Source of the DNA: Actinomycetota bacterium
GTDB lineage: Bacteria; Actinomycetota; Thermoleophilia; Gaiellales; Gaiellaceae
Reading direction: 5' to 3'
Length of the DNA stretch: 55,404 nt
Assembly (NCBI GenBank): GCA_003134505.1
Contig: PLBK01000016.1
Coordinates: 21,613 to 77,016 of the forward strand
Notes under the pieces: generated by a model
Told to the model about the DNA's origin: nothing
Seen by the model: the letters and a program-made list of their open reading frames with translations, nothing else
Database searches by the model: none
In this document: piece after piece, positions 25,318 to 33,177 of the stretch
How the letters are laid out: each line of letters opens with the position of its first letter
Numbering within the stretch: position 1 is the stretch's first letter
Position numbers and translations under genes: made by a program

Positions 25318-25454
25318 CAGACCCCGGGCCGTGGCCCGTGGGGACGCACCCGCGGCTCTGTGCAGGGAAAACGCCGGCACCACCGGGCCGGACCGGCCAT
25401 GGCCGCGTTCTGGCCGCCCTGGCCGGGTCCCGGGGTCAGACCCCGGGACCCGGC
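25318..25454. repeat. Palindromic intergenic DNA downstream of rluD, with a 33-bp hairpin
   Basis: At 25422-25454 a 15-bp perfect stem (25422-25436 with 25440-25454) encloses the loop CAG, centred on GGGGTCAGACCCC. A smaller dyad, CGGGCC-GT-GGCCCG (25325-25338), follows a related CCAGACCCC. The hairpin lies 12 bp past the rluD stop and may end its transcript, though no T-run follows. The rest of 25258-25466 has no gene. Confidence 0.75.
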
Positions 25455-25466
25455 TCTACGAGCCGG

Positions 25467-26360
25467 TCAGGGGGTCTGGCCTCGGGCGCGCTCGAGGGCA
25501 GCCACGAGGTCGTCCGGAAGGGGCGACTCCGTCTCGACCGGCTCGCCGGTGATCGGGTGCGGGAACGCGAGCCGGGTCGCGTGCAGGAACTGCCGCTCGA
25601 GCTCGAGATCGCGCACGCCGTAGACGCGGTCGCCGACCACCGGCAGGCCGATCGCGGCCAGGTGGACGCGGATCTGGTGCGTGCGCCCCGTCTCGAGGCG
25701 CACGCGGAGGAGCGCGTGCTCAGGCAGGAGCTCGACCACCTCGAAGTGCGTCACGGCCTCGCGCGGCGTGTCCGTGTCGAGCGAGTGCCGCGTAGGCTCC
25801 GAGCGGTCACGGCCGATCGGCGCCTCGATCCTCCCGCTCCGCGAGCGAGGACGCCCGCGCACGAGCGCGAGGTAGACCCGCTCGAGCTTGCGGCGGCGGA
25901 CGAGCGCCTGCAGCCGGCGGTACGCGTCCTCGGTCCGCGCGACGACGATCAGCCCGGACGTGTCCCGGTCGAGCCGGTGGACGATCCCGGGGCGCTCGGG
26001 CTCGGCACCGCCGGCCGCCTGCCCCAGCAGCGCGTGCACGAGCGTGCCCGTGGAATGACCGGGCCCCGGATGGACGACGACCCCGGCCGGCTTGTCCACG
26101 ACCAGGAGGTGCTCGTCCTCGTAGGCGATCCGGAAGTCGTGCGCCTCCCTGACGAGCGGCGCGCGCACCGGCGGCTCGAGCTCGATCGCCTGGCCGGCCT
26201 CGAGCCGGTACGACTTCGGGCGCACGGCACCGTCGACCCGCACCTCTCCCGCCTCGCACAGTCGCTCGGCCGCCGCCCGCGAGCCGACCTCGCCCAGGCC
26301 GGCGAGGAACCGGTCGAGCCGGAGCCCGGCCCCCTCCGCCGGAACGCGAACCGTGATCAG
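25467..26360 (-). CDS. rluD: RluD-type 23S rRNA pseudouridine synthase
   Basis: This RluA/RluD-family enzyme isomerises uridines in 23S rRNA. An N-terminal S4 RNA-binding domain (about 5-65, LRLDRFLAGLGEVGSRAAAERL) precedes the catalytic domain with GIVHRLDRDTSGL. The S4 domain begins almost at the lspA stop and no ATG, GTG or TTG is in frame there. CTG 26360, overlapping the lspA TGA as CTGA, is the best start. The frame continues upstream only as antisense-like sequence in lspA. Confidence 0.88.
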   Translation of the reverse strand: MITVRVPAEGAGLRLDRFLAGLGEVGSRAAAERLCEAGEVRVDGAVRPKSYRLEAGQAIELEPPVRAPLVREAHDFRIAYEDEHLLVVDKPAGVVVHPGPGHSTGTLVHALLGQAAGGAEPERPGIVHRLDRDTSGLIVVARTEDAYRRLQALVRRRKLERVYLALVRGRPRSRSGRIEAPIGRDRSEPTRHSLDTDTPREAVTHFEVVELLPEHALLRVRLETGRTHQIRVHLAAIGLPVVGDRVYGVRDLELERQFLHATRLAFPHPITGEPVETESPLPDDLVAALERARGQTP

Positions 26361-26932
26361 GAGCGGGCCGTCGACGCGTCCGCGCGGCGGCGCGGATTCC
26401 GGTCCGCGAGCAGGAGCGAGGCGAGCAGCACGCAGACGCCGACCACGATCGAGGCATCCGCCAGGTTGAAGGCGGGCCACCAGCGCAGGTCGAGGAAGTC
26501 GGTCACGTAGCCGAGGCGGACGCGGTCGACGAGGTTCGAGACGCTGCCGCCGATCAACAGCCCGAGCGCGACCGGAAGCGCCGGGTGCCGGGCACCGGAG
26601 CGGGCGAAGAACACGAGCATCCACGCGACGGCGACGGTGGTCAGGACGATCACGAGAGCAGTCGCGCTGGAGAACAGCCCGAACGCGATGCCCGAGTTCT
26701 GGACGTGGCGGATCGAGAAAGGCCCGATCACCTTGACGGCCGAGTCGAGCGTGACGTTGCTGGCCACGACGTGCTTCGTGAGCTGGTCGGCCCCGACGGC
26801 GGCGAGCGCCACGATCGTGAGCCCGATCCACTGGCGGCGCTCGGCGGCGAGCGAGCGCTCGGCAACCGAGATCGGCCCGAACGCGTCGGTGCGGGCAGCG
26901 GGCCGGACGGCGACTCTCCTGTCGGTCGCCAT
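26357..26932 (-). CDS. lspA: Lipoprotein signal peptidase
   Basis: LspA cleaves prolipoproteins after lipidation. The 191-residue protein has four transmembrane helices, the conserved GADQLTK, and the two catalytic-Asp blocks GGSVSNLVDRVRLGYVTDFL and FNLADASIVVG. An N-terminal cytoplasmic extension of about 34 residues precedes the first helix. The ATG at 26932 overlaps the upstream stop by 1 bp. Confidence 0.93.
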   Translation of the reverse strand: MATDRRVAVRPAARTDAFGPISVAERSLAAERRQWIGLTIVALAAVGADQLTKHVVASNVTLDSAVKVIGPFSIRHVQNSGIAFGLFSSATALVIVLTTVAVAWMLVFFARSGARHPALPVALGLLIGGSVSNLVDRVRLGYVTDFLDLRWWPAFNLADASIVVGVCVLLASLLLADRNPRRRADASTARS

Positions 26933-27294
26933 CAGCCCCGCTCGTCCCGGCGCTTGTCGTCGATGCACAGCGTCGCGTACGGGATCGCCTCCAGACGCTC
27001 TGCCTCGATCTCCTTGCCGCAGCGCTCGCAGCGGCCGTAGGTCCCGGCCTCGATGCGAGCGAGCGCCGCGTCGATCGCCTCCAGCACGCGCGCCTCGTTC
27101 TCCTCGAGCGAGTAGTCCATCTCGCGATCGACCGTGATCGAGGCGGTGTCGGCCATGTGGTTGCCGACCGAGGACTCTTCGGCCTCGTCGGTCATCGAGC
27201 CCGAGTTCTCGTGGCGCAGGTTGTCGATGACGGACACGACGCGGGCGCGCTCCTCCAGGAGCTGCCCGCGGAACCGCTCGGTATCGACCGTCAT
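26932..27294 (-). CDS. DksA/TraR-family zinc-finger-like protein lacking one cysteine
   Basis: This 120-residue protein has a helical N-terminus and a C-terminal DksA/TraR motif. The finger reads C89xxC92 and then C110xxD113: the fourth metal ligand is Asp instead of Cys. DksA relatives bind the secondary channel of RNA polymerase. Zinc binding with three Cys and one Asp is possible but not certain. It overlaps the DUF167 gene by 4 bp and sits beside lspA, as in other Actinobacteria. Confidence 0.85.
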   Translation of the reverse strand: MTVDTERFRGQLLEERARVVSVIDNLRHENSGSMTDEAEESSVGNHMADTASITVDREMDYSLEENEARVLEAIDAALARIEAGTYGRCERCGKEIEAERLEAIPYATLCIDDKRRDERG

Positions 27295-27569
27295 GCGGCG
27301 CCTTCGAGCCGACGGTTCGCTTCCTCGGCGCCCAGGCCGCGCAGCTCGACGACCTTGTCGCGTCCCGAGCGGCCGGAGACGAGTGAGAGCTCGGCGGGCG
27401 CCACCCGGAGCCGCTCGGCGAGCAGCTCGAGCACGGCCTCGTTGGCGCGGCCACGCTCGGGCGCGGCGGCGACGCGGACCTTCCAGGCGTCCCCCTGCCG
27501 GCCGACGAGCTCGGTACGGCGGGCCCCGGGCGAGACCTTGATGCGGAGGCGCGTCGTCGGCTCGGCCAT
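27291..27569 (-). CDS. DUF167/YggU family protein
   Basis: This small protein of 92 residues matches the DUF167 fold (RLRIKVSPGARRTELVG, VRVAAAPERGRANEAVLELLA, LVSGRSGRDKVV). Its function is unknown in all organisms I recall. Position between divIVA and the TraR-like gene suggests co-transcription with the division genes. Confidence 0.88.
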   Translation of the reverse strand: MAEPTTRLRIKVSPGARRTELVGRQGDAWKVRVAAAPERGRANEAVLELLAERLRVAPAELSLVSGRSGRDKVVELRGLGAEEANRRLEGAA

Positions 27570-27608
27570 ACCGAGATCAAGTATAGGCCGGGGGTTCCGG
27601 GGTGAGAT

Positions 27609-28061
27609 CTAGGCGGCCTGGCGACCTTCCGGGCCGGTCTCGAGGCCGTCTTCGTCGGCGTCGCCGACCGCGTCGAGCGCCGCGGTGAGCAGCGTCCGCA
27701 CGCGTCTCGCGGCGACGAGCAGCACCTCGCGCTCCCGCCGTGCCTCGTTCGTGATCGTGCGCGCCTCGCGGTGAGCCTCGTCGACGATCGAGCCGGCCTC
27801 GCGCTTCGCGACCTCGCGCACGTCGAGCGAGGCCCGTTCGGCGGTCATGAGAGTCGTCCGCAGGAGCTCCTCCACCTCCCGGTGACGAGCGACCTCGCGC
27901 TCGAGCTCGTCGACGCGGTCGGTGAGGTCCATCCGTTCCTGCCAGACCGACTCGTAGCTGGACGCGATCTCGGCGAGGGCACGATCGACGGACCCACGCT
28001 GGTAGCCGAGCAGGGTTCGCCCGAAACGGACGTGACGGATCTCGACTGGTGAGTAGCTCAT
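27609..28061 (-). CDS. divIVA: DivIVA-like coiled-coil protein
   Basis: DivIVA/Wag31 marks curved membrane and organises polar growth and division. The 150-residue protein has the N-terminal lipid-binding motif region (IRHVRFGRTLLGYQRGSVDRAL) and a long coiled coil (about 30-125). It is short relative to Wag31, with a brief acidic tail. It lies between yggT and DUF167 in the classical order. Confidence 0.85.
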   Translation of the reverse strand: MSYSPVEIRHVRFGRTLLGYQRGSVDRALAEIASSYESVWQERMDLTDRVDELEREVARHREVEELLRTTLMTAERASLDVREVAKREAGSIVDEAHREARTITNEARREREVLLVAARRVRTLLTAALDAVGDADEDGLETGPEGRQAA

Positions 28062-28072
28062 GGGGTGCCTCC

Positions 28073-28384
28073 TCAGTGCAGATGGGCGATGACGACCCGG
28101 TTGATCAGCAGCCGGAGCAGGTAGAGGACGACGATCGCGATGAGCGGCGACAGGTCAAGCGGCCCCACCGGCGGCAGCAGCCGGCGAAAGATGCGGATGT
28201 ACGGCTCGCAGACGTCGTACAGGAAGCGCTGCAGACCGTTGAGCGCGTACGGGATGCGGATCCAGGACGTGATGATGTAGGCGAAGATCAGCGCCGCGTA
28301 GACGTAGGTGAACACGGCCACGAAGCTCGCCGCGGTCGAAGCCGCATCGGCGATCAGCGCAAGACTGGCGCCCACAACGCCCAT
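28073..28384 (-). CDS. yggT: YggT family membrane protein
   Basis: This 103-residue integral membrane protein has hydrophobic helices at about 15-45 and 75-98 and the family's YIRIFRRLLPPVGPLDLSPLIA segment. YggT proteins are found next to sepF and divIVA and are thought to act at the envelope. ATG 28384; the next gene is 11 bp downstream. Confidence 0.88.
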   Translation of the reverse strand: MGVVGASLALIADAASTAASFVAVFTYVYAALIFAYIITSWIRIPYALNGLQRFLYDVCEPYIRIFRRLLPPVGPLDLSPLIAIVVLYLLRLLINRVVIAHLH

Positions 28385-28416
28385 GGGCTCACAGTTCGTG
28401 CTGGTGGATGCTTTCC

Positions 28417-29052
28417 CTACGCTTGATTGAAGAAGCCGCCGCGCTCGAGCACGCGGGCGCGTTCCTCCGCCGACACCTCGACGTTGTGCGGGGTCAGCAG
28501 GAAGACGCGGTCGGCGACGCGCTGCATGCTCCCGCTCAGCGCGTACGTGAGACCGCTCGCGAAGTCGACCAGCCGCTTGGAGAGCTCCTGGTCGGCGTTC
28601 TGGAGGTTCACGATCACGGGCACGCCCTGCTTGAACTTGTCCGCGATCTGCTGGGCGTCGTTGAAGCTCCGCGGCAGGATGAGATGCACCTGCGCCGTCG
28701 CGAGGGAGGGAACGGCCTCTACGGGACGCGGCCGGGAGCGCGATCCGCCTTCACGCCGGGCCTCGCGCTTCGACGCCGCCTCGCGACGCGCGTCGAGCTC
28801 CCGCCCCGGCCTGCGCACGATGGTCTCGGCCGCCGGCTCGGGCAGGACGTTCGACTCGGAGACGGTCCAGTCGTCGTACTCGTCGCGACGACCGCGCGGA
28901 GTGAGCCGGCGGACGTTCGTGCTCGGACGCTCGGCATAGCTCTGCCCGAGCTCCTCCTCGGTCAGATAGCCGTCGTCGTCCCAGGCGTCGTCGTACTCCT
29001 CGGCGATGCCGAAGTAGACGAGCGTGCGGTTCCAGAGGTCGCCGAGGCCCAT
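28417..29052 (-). CDS. sepF: Cell division protein SepF
   Basis: SepF anchors FtsZ to the membrane. The 211-residue protein has a short amphipathic N-terminus (MGLGDLWNRTLVYFG), a long acidic and then basic linker (about 20-120), and the C-terminal SepF domain (VHLILPRSFNDAQQIADKF, RLVDFASGLTYALSG, VFLLTPHNVEV). Confidence 0.94.
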   Translation of the reverse strand: MGLGDLWNRTLVYFGIAEEYDDAWDDDGYLTEEELGQSYAERPSTNVRRLTPRGRRDEYDDWTVSESNVLPEPAAETIVRRPGRELDARREAASKREARREGGSRSRPRPVEAVPSLATAQVHLILPRSFNDAQQIADKFKQGVPVIVNLQNADQELSKRLVDFASGLTYALSGSMQRVADRVFLLTPHNVEVSAEERARVLERGGFFNQA

Positions 29053-29065
29053 ATCGCGCCGAATG

Positions 29066-29662
29066 TTAGTCGTGCCACAACACGGAGCCGACGCGTACGA
29101 ACGTCGCGCCCTCCTCGGCCGCGACGCGGTAGTCCTGGCTCGTGCCCATCGACAGCTCCTTCAGGCCCAGGCTCGCGGCCAGCTCGCGGAGCCGGCGGAA
29201 GTACGGCCTCGACGCCTCCGGGTCGTCCGAGAGCGGGGGCATCGTCGACAGGCCGCGGATCTCGGCCGGGGCGCGCGCCAGGAAGGCCTCGAGCTCCCCG
29301 GGCGGGACACCCGACTTCGTCTCCTCGCCCGCGAGGTTGACCTGGACGAGCGCCGGCACGGTCAGGCGCTCGGCCGCCGAGTCGGAGTCGAGCGAGTGGA
29401 CGAGCTCGCAGACATCGCTCACCTGCTTCGCCTTGCGGCTCTGGAGGTGGCCGATGAAGTGCCAGCGGAACGCGTCGCCCCAGCGGTCGTGCTTCGCGAG
29501 CAGGTCCTGCAGGCGGTTCTCCCCGACGACGTCGATCCCGGCCTCGACGAGCACGGCCATGTCCTCGACCGACACGTACTTGGTCGCGGCGACGATCGTG
29601 ACCGCGGGGCCGACCTCCGCACGGATCCGCTCGTGGCTCGCGCGGACCCGGTCAGCGTTCAC
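29066..29662 (-). CDS. yggS: PLP homeostasis protein, YggS/PROSC family
   Basis: This alanine-racemase-like barrel binds pyridoxal phosphate and keeps B6 balance. The 198-residue protein has the PLP lysine in VAATKYV, GENRLQD, HFIGHLQSRKAK and the C-terminal LSMGTSQDYRVA and RVGSVLW. It lacks the oligomerising racemase domain. GTG 29662 overlaps the upstream gene by 11 bp. It is a standard neighbour of sepF. Confidence 0.94.
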   Translation of the reverse strand: MNADRVRASHERIRAEVGPAVTIVAATKYVSVEDMAVLVEAGIDVVGENRLQDLLAKHDRWGDAFRWHFIGHLQSRKAKQVSDVCELVHSLDSDSAAERLTVPALVQVNLAGEETKSGVPPGELEAFLARAPAEIRGLSTMPPLSDDPEASRPYFRRLRELAASLGLKELSMGTSQDYRVAAEEGATFVRVGSVLWHD

Positions 29663-32222
29663 TTGCGATCAGCTCTCTCGCGGCAGCGAGCTCGGACTCC
29701 CGGTCGTCGAGCTCGCCGTTCAGCTTCCGCCGGCGCAGCTCGGCGAGCACCTCCCCCACCCGCGGCGACTCGCCGAGGCCGAGCTCGGCCAGGTCGGCGC
29801 CGGTCACCTCGAGGCGGATGCCGCGCAGGTCCGAGAAGTACCGGTGCAGCGCAGGCAGGTCCTCGAGCGTCAGCGCGAAGAGCGGCGCGTCCGGCGCGTA
29901 CGGCTCGGCGAGGGCGACCACCTCGGCCGCGGACAGCTGCTCCGCCCGCAGCCGCTCGACGAGCCGCGGGCCGAGCGTGACCGCGTGGGCGATCTGCTCG
30001 ACGTCGCGGCGGCGCATCTTCAGCCGGTCGAGCCAGTCGTACACCTCGTCGGAGGGCATCCGGCGGGCGAGCGCGACGACTCCGATCCGCCAGGCGGGGA
30101 CGGCCGGCGCGTACCTCGCGGCGAGCTCGCGACCCCGTTTGATCAGCCGTACGGCCTCCTCGTCGGCGGCGAGATGCGGGTGGATCGCAGTCGCCACGCC
30201 GATGTCGGCGAGCCGCAGGACGGAGTGCTCGATCTCGCCCTCCTCGAGCAGCGCCTCGAGCTCGTTCAGGAGCCGCGTCGAGGAGAGGTCGCCGACGAGG
30301 CCCATCTCGATGCACGCGCGGGCGAGCCGGGCCGTGTGCTCGTCCATCCGGAAGCCGTACCGGTTCTCGTAGCGGATGGCGCGGAAGATCCTCGTCGGAT
30401 CGTCGATGAAGGACAGGTTGTGGAGGACGCGGACGCGGCCGGCGACGAGGTCGCGGCGGCCGCCGAAGGGATCGACGAGGCGGCCGAAGTCGTCGCCTCT
30501 GAGCGAGGCGGCCATGGCGTTGATCGTGAAGTCGCGGCGGTGGAGGTCGTCGCGGATCGACGCGTGCTCGACGGTCGGCAGCGCCGCCGGGGCGTCGTAG
30601 AACTCCGTGCGCGCGGTGACGACGTCCACCCTCTGTCCCTCGCCGTAGAGGACGATCGCGGCCCCGAACTTCTCGTGCGTGCGCACGCGGCCACCGAGCT
30701 GCTTCGCGATCGCCCGCGCCAGCGCGATCGCGTCGCCCTCGACGGCGACGTCCACGTCGAAGCTCGGCTCGCCGAGCAGGATGTCGCGCACAGTCCCGCC
30801 GACGAGGTAGACGCCGTCGACGGTCTCGCTCGCGGCTGCGACAGCGTCGAACACCGGCGCGAGCCGCTCGAGCCGCCGCAGCTCCTCGCTGATCGCCTCG
30901 GCCGGCTCGGACGGCGCCTCGACTGCCTGGCCCAGCGCCTGCAGGACGTCGCTTCTCGTGACGACGCCGACGACGCGATCCACCCGCAGCACGGCGATGC
31001 GGCCCTCGGCGGAGCCGGCGAGCAGCCGCTGCAGGTCTCCGAGGCTCGCCTCCTCGTCCACGGTCGGGACGCGGCTGGACATGATCCCCTTGACCGGCGC
31101 GTGGGAGAGGCCGTGGCCGATCGCCTTGTCGAGGTCCTCGCGGCGAACCGAGCCGACCAGACGACCGCCTTCGGTCACGAGGATCCCGCTCTGGCCGTGG
31201 CGCTGGCAGGCCACCATCGCCGCCGCGACGGTCTCGTCCGGCGCCACGGAACGCGCCGGCTGCGCCATGACGTCGCGTGCGCGGAGCGGCTTGCGGATCG
31301 CCCCCGCGATGCCCTCGAGGAACCGCTTCCTCGCCTTCTTCAGGCTCCCGCGGTAGATCGCCGACGCCGCCTGCGGGTGACCGCCGCCGCCGAGTGCCGT
31401 CGCCGCCGCACCCGCGTCGAAGTCGGCCGTGCGGCTGCGCACGACCGCGAAGACGCGGCGGTCCATCTCTACGAGCAGGGCGAGCGCCTGGCAGTCCGTG
31501 AGGTCGACGATCTTGTGCGCGAGGTTGGAGATCCCCTCGACGTAGCGCGGCCACGAGACGGCGGCGACGAGGATCTCGATGCCGGATTCCCGCCTGGTCT
31601 CGACGACCTCCACCAGCGCGCCCATCAGCGCACGCTCCTCCTCGGAGAGCGGCGTGCGCAGGAAGCTCGCGAGCACGTCCTGCCGCGCGCCGTGGCGCAG
31701 GCACCAGGTGAGCGCCTCCGCGTCGCGCCTGGTCGCAGACGCGTACGTGAGCGAGCCCGTGTCCTCGTGGATGCCGAGCGCGAACACGGTCGCCTCGAGC
31801 GGGCTCACGTCGAGCTCGCGCTCGGCGAGGATCCCGACCATCGTCGTCGTCAGCGCGCCGTCCGTGGAGAGCACGGCGTTCTCGGGCCGCACCCAGTCCG
31901 GAAGCTCGGCGGCGTGGTGGTCGAAGACGACCTTCTCCACGGCCGGGTCGAGCGCGACCGGCTCGAGCTCGCCGAGCCGGCTTGCGTGGACGGTCTCGAC
32001 GACGACGAGGCGCCTGATCGCGTCGAGCTCGAGGCGGGCCGCCTCGACGCAGCGGAGCTCGTCCGCGTGGAGCCGGGCGAACTCGCGCACGTTGCGGTTC
32101 AGCACGCTCGGCAGCGCGGCCGTCGAGCCGGGATAGAGGGAGCGCGCGGCGAGCAGCGACGCGAAGGCGTCGAAGTCCGTGTTGACGTGCGTGACGATGA
32201 CCTCTTCCGCCCTCATCGTCAC
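29652..32222 (-). CDS. DHH phosphoesterase - CBS pair - poly(A)/tRNA nucleotidyltransferase fusion
   Basis: The 856-residue protein joins three units. Residues 1-300 are a DHH/DHHA1 phosphoesterase (HVNTDFDAF with D16 and D18, FDHH 100-103, GGGGH 278-282). Residues 315-430 hold two CBS domains. From about 470 there is a class II nucleotidyltransferase (GGTVRD 475-480, D489 and D491) with an RNA-binding tail. Such fusions are known in some bacteria, where the transferase adds A or CCA to tRNA. The DHH unit may hydrolyse short RNA or a cyclic dinucleotide. GTG 32222 follows GAGGCGGG. Confidence 0.9.
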   Translation of the reverse strand: MTMRAEEVIVTHVNTDFDAFASLLAARSLYPGSTAALPSVLNRNVREFARLHADELRCVEAARLELDAIRRLVVVETVHASRLGELEPVALDPAVEKVVFDHHAAELPDWVRPENAVLSTDGALTTTMVGILAERELDVSPLEATVFALGIHEDTGSLTYASATRRDAEALTWCLRHGARQDVLASFLRTPLSEEERALMGALVEVVETRRESGIEILVAAVSWPRYVEGISNLAHKIVDLTDCQALALLVEMDRRVFAVVRSRTADFDAGAAATALGGGGHPQAASAIYRGSLKKARKRFLEGIAGAIRKPLRARDVMAQPARSVAPDETVAAAMVACQRHGQSGILVTEGGRLVGSVRREDLDKAIGHGLSHAPVKGIMSSRVPTVDEEASLGDLQRLLAGSAEGRIAVLRVDRVVGVVTRSDVLQALGQAVEAPSEPAEAISEELRRLERLAPVFDAVAAASETVDGVYLVGGTVRDILLGEPSFDVDVAVEGDAIALARAIAKQLGGRVRTHEKFGAAIVLYGEGQRVDVVTARTEFYDAPAALPTVEHASIRDDLHRRDFTINAMAASLRGDDFGRLVDPFGGRRDLVAGRVRVLHNLSFIDDPTRIFRAIRYENRYGFRMDEHTARLARACIEMGLVGDLSSTRLLNELEALLEEGEIEHSVLRLADIGVATAIHPHLAADEEAVRLIKRGRELAARYAPAVPAWRIGVVALARRMPSDEVYDWLDRLKMRRRDVEQIAHAVTLGPRLVERLRAEQLSAAEVVALAEPYAPDAPLFALTLEDLPALHRYFSDLRGIRLEVTGADLAELGLGESPRVGEVLAELRRRKLNGELDDRESELAAARELIASER

Positions 32223-32235
32223 ATTGTGACCCGCC

Positions 32236-32622
32236 TCAGACGGTCGCGACCGCCTCGATCTCGACCAGCACGCCGGCCGGGAGCGATGCGCCCACGGTCG
32301 AGCGGGCCGGGAAGCCCGAGTCGAAGTGCCGGCGATACACCTCGTTGAACGCCGCGAAGTTCCCGAGATCGCTGAGGAAGCAGGTCGTCTTGACCACGCG
32401 GTCGAGGCTCGAGCCGGCCGCCTCGAGAATCCCCGCCAGGTTCGCGAACACCTGCTCGGTCTGCTCCTCGACGGTCTCCCCGACGAGCCCCGAGCCGTCC
32501 GCCTTCGCGCCGATCTGCCCGGCGGTGAACACGAAGCCGTTCGAGACGATGGCCTGCGAGTAGGGCGCTCCGCCGAACGGTCCGGCGGCGCGATCGGTCG
32601 AGACGACGATCTTCTCCTCCAC
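32236..32622 (-). CDS. ridA: RidA family enamine/imine deaminase
   Basis: RidA hydrolyses reactive enamines left by PLP enzymes. The 128-residue protein has the family signature GPFGGAPYSQAI, FTAGQIG, and the arginine of FPARSTVGASLP that binds the substrate carboxylate. It follows the HisB-like gene by 3 bp, so both are probably on one mRNA. Start GTG 32622. Confidence 0.94.
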   Translation of the reverse strand: MEEKIVVSTDRAAGPFGGAPYSQAIVSNGFVFTAGQIGAKADGSGLVGETVEEQTEQVFANLAGILEAAGSSLDRVVKTTCFLSDLGNFAAFNEVYRRHFDSGFPARSTVGASLPAGVLVEIEAVATV

Positions 32623-32625
32623 TGG

Positions 32626-33177
32626 TTACTCCTTTCTCGGTAGGGCGCCGCGAGGACGGCCGGCCTGGGCGAGGGCGACTCCGAGCGCCTTGAAGATCGC
32701 CTCGAGCACGTGCGCCGTGTCCCGGCCCTCGATCAGGCGCACGTGCAACGTCAGCCCGGCGCCCTCGGCGAGCTCGCGCAGGAACTCCGCCACGACGTCC
32801 GTCTCGAGCCCACCGACGCGCGCCTCGGTGAGGTCGACGTTCGAGACGACGAGCGGCCGGCCGGAAACCTCCAGCGCGACGTGCGCGAGCGCCTCGTCCG
32901 CGGGCACCGCCGAGGAGCCGTGGCCCCGAACGCCGGGATCGCGCAGCTCGGATGCCAGCGCCTCGCCGAGCGCCCGACCTGCCGCCGCCACCTCGTCGAC
33001 GGTCGCGCCCGGCTGCACCTCGAGCGACAGCTCGAGCGACGCGTACTCGGCGAGCAGCGAGATCAGATGGTCGAGGACGGGAAGCCCGGTCGAGATCGAC
33101 GATTGCGGCTGCCCGCTGACAGCCGCGCGAACGCGCAGCCGGGGAGCGTCCGGCCCGTCAGCTGTCGACGCGTTCAA
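32626..33177 (-). CDS. HisB-like (IGP dehydratase fold) protein lacking most metal ligands
   Basis: The 183-residue protein aligns along its length with imidazoleglycerol-phosphate dehydratase: [37 protein letters not shown] and [11 protein letters not shown]. The metal-binding DDHHTVED block is replaced by ATVDEVAA (58-65), the THGGF histidine by Y45, and one histidine of the second HH pair by Ala; H37 remains. It therefore cannot bind the two Mn ions normally and is unlikely to be HisB. It starts with TTG 33177, 20 bp inside murA. True role unknown. Confidence 0.8.
   Translation of the reverse strand: MNASTADGPDAPRLRVRAAVSGQPQSSISTGLPVLDHLISLLAEYASLELSLEVQPGATVDEVAAAGRALGEALASELRDPGVRGHGSSAVPADEALAHVALEVSGRPLVVSNVDLTEARVGGLETDVVAEFLRELAEGAGLTLHVRLIEGRDTAHVLEAIFKALGVALAQAGRPRGALPRKE

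Noticed and set aside
29142-32348. Plus-strand frame of over 1000 codons opposite the DHH-CBS-transferase gene
   Set aside because: It mirrors the codon bias of real genes on the minus strand and has no domain character.
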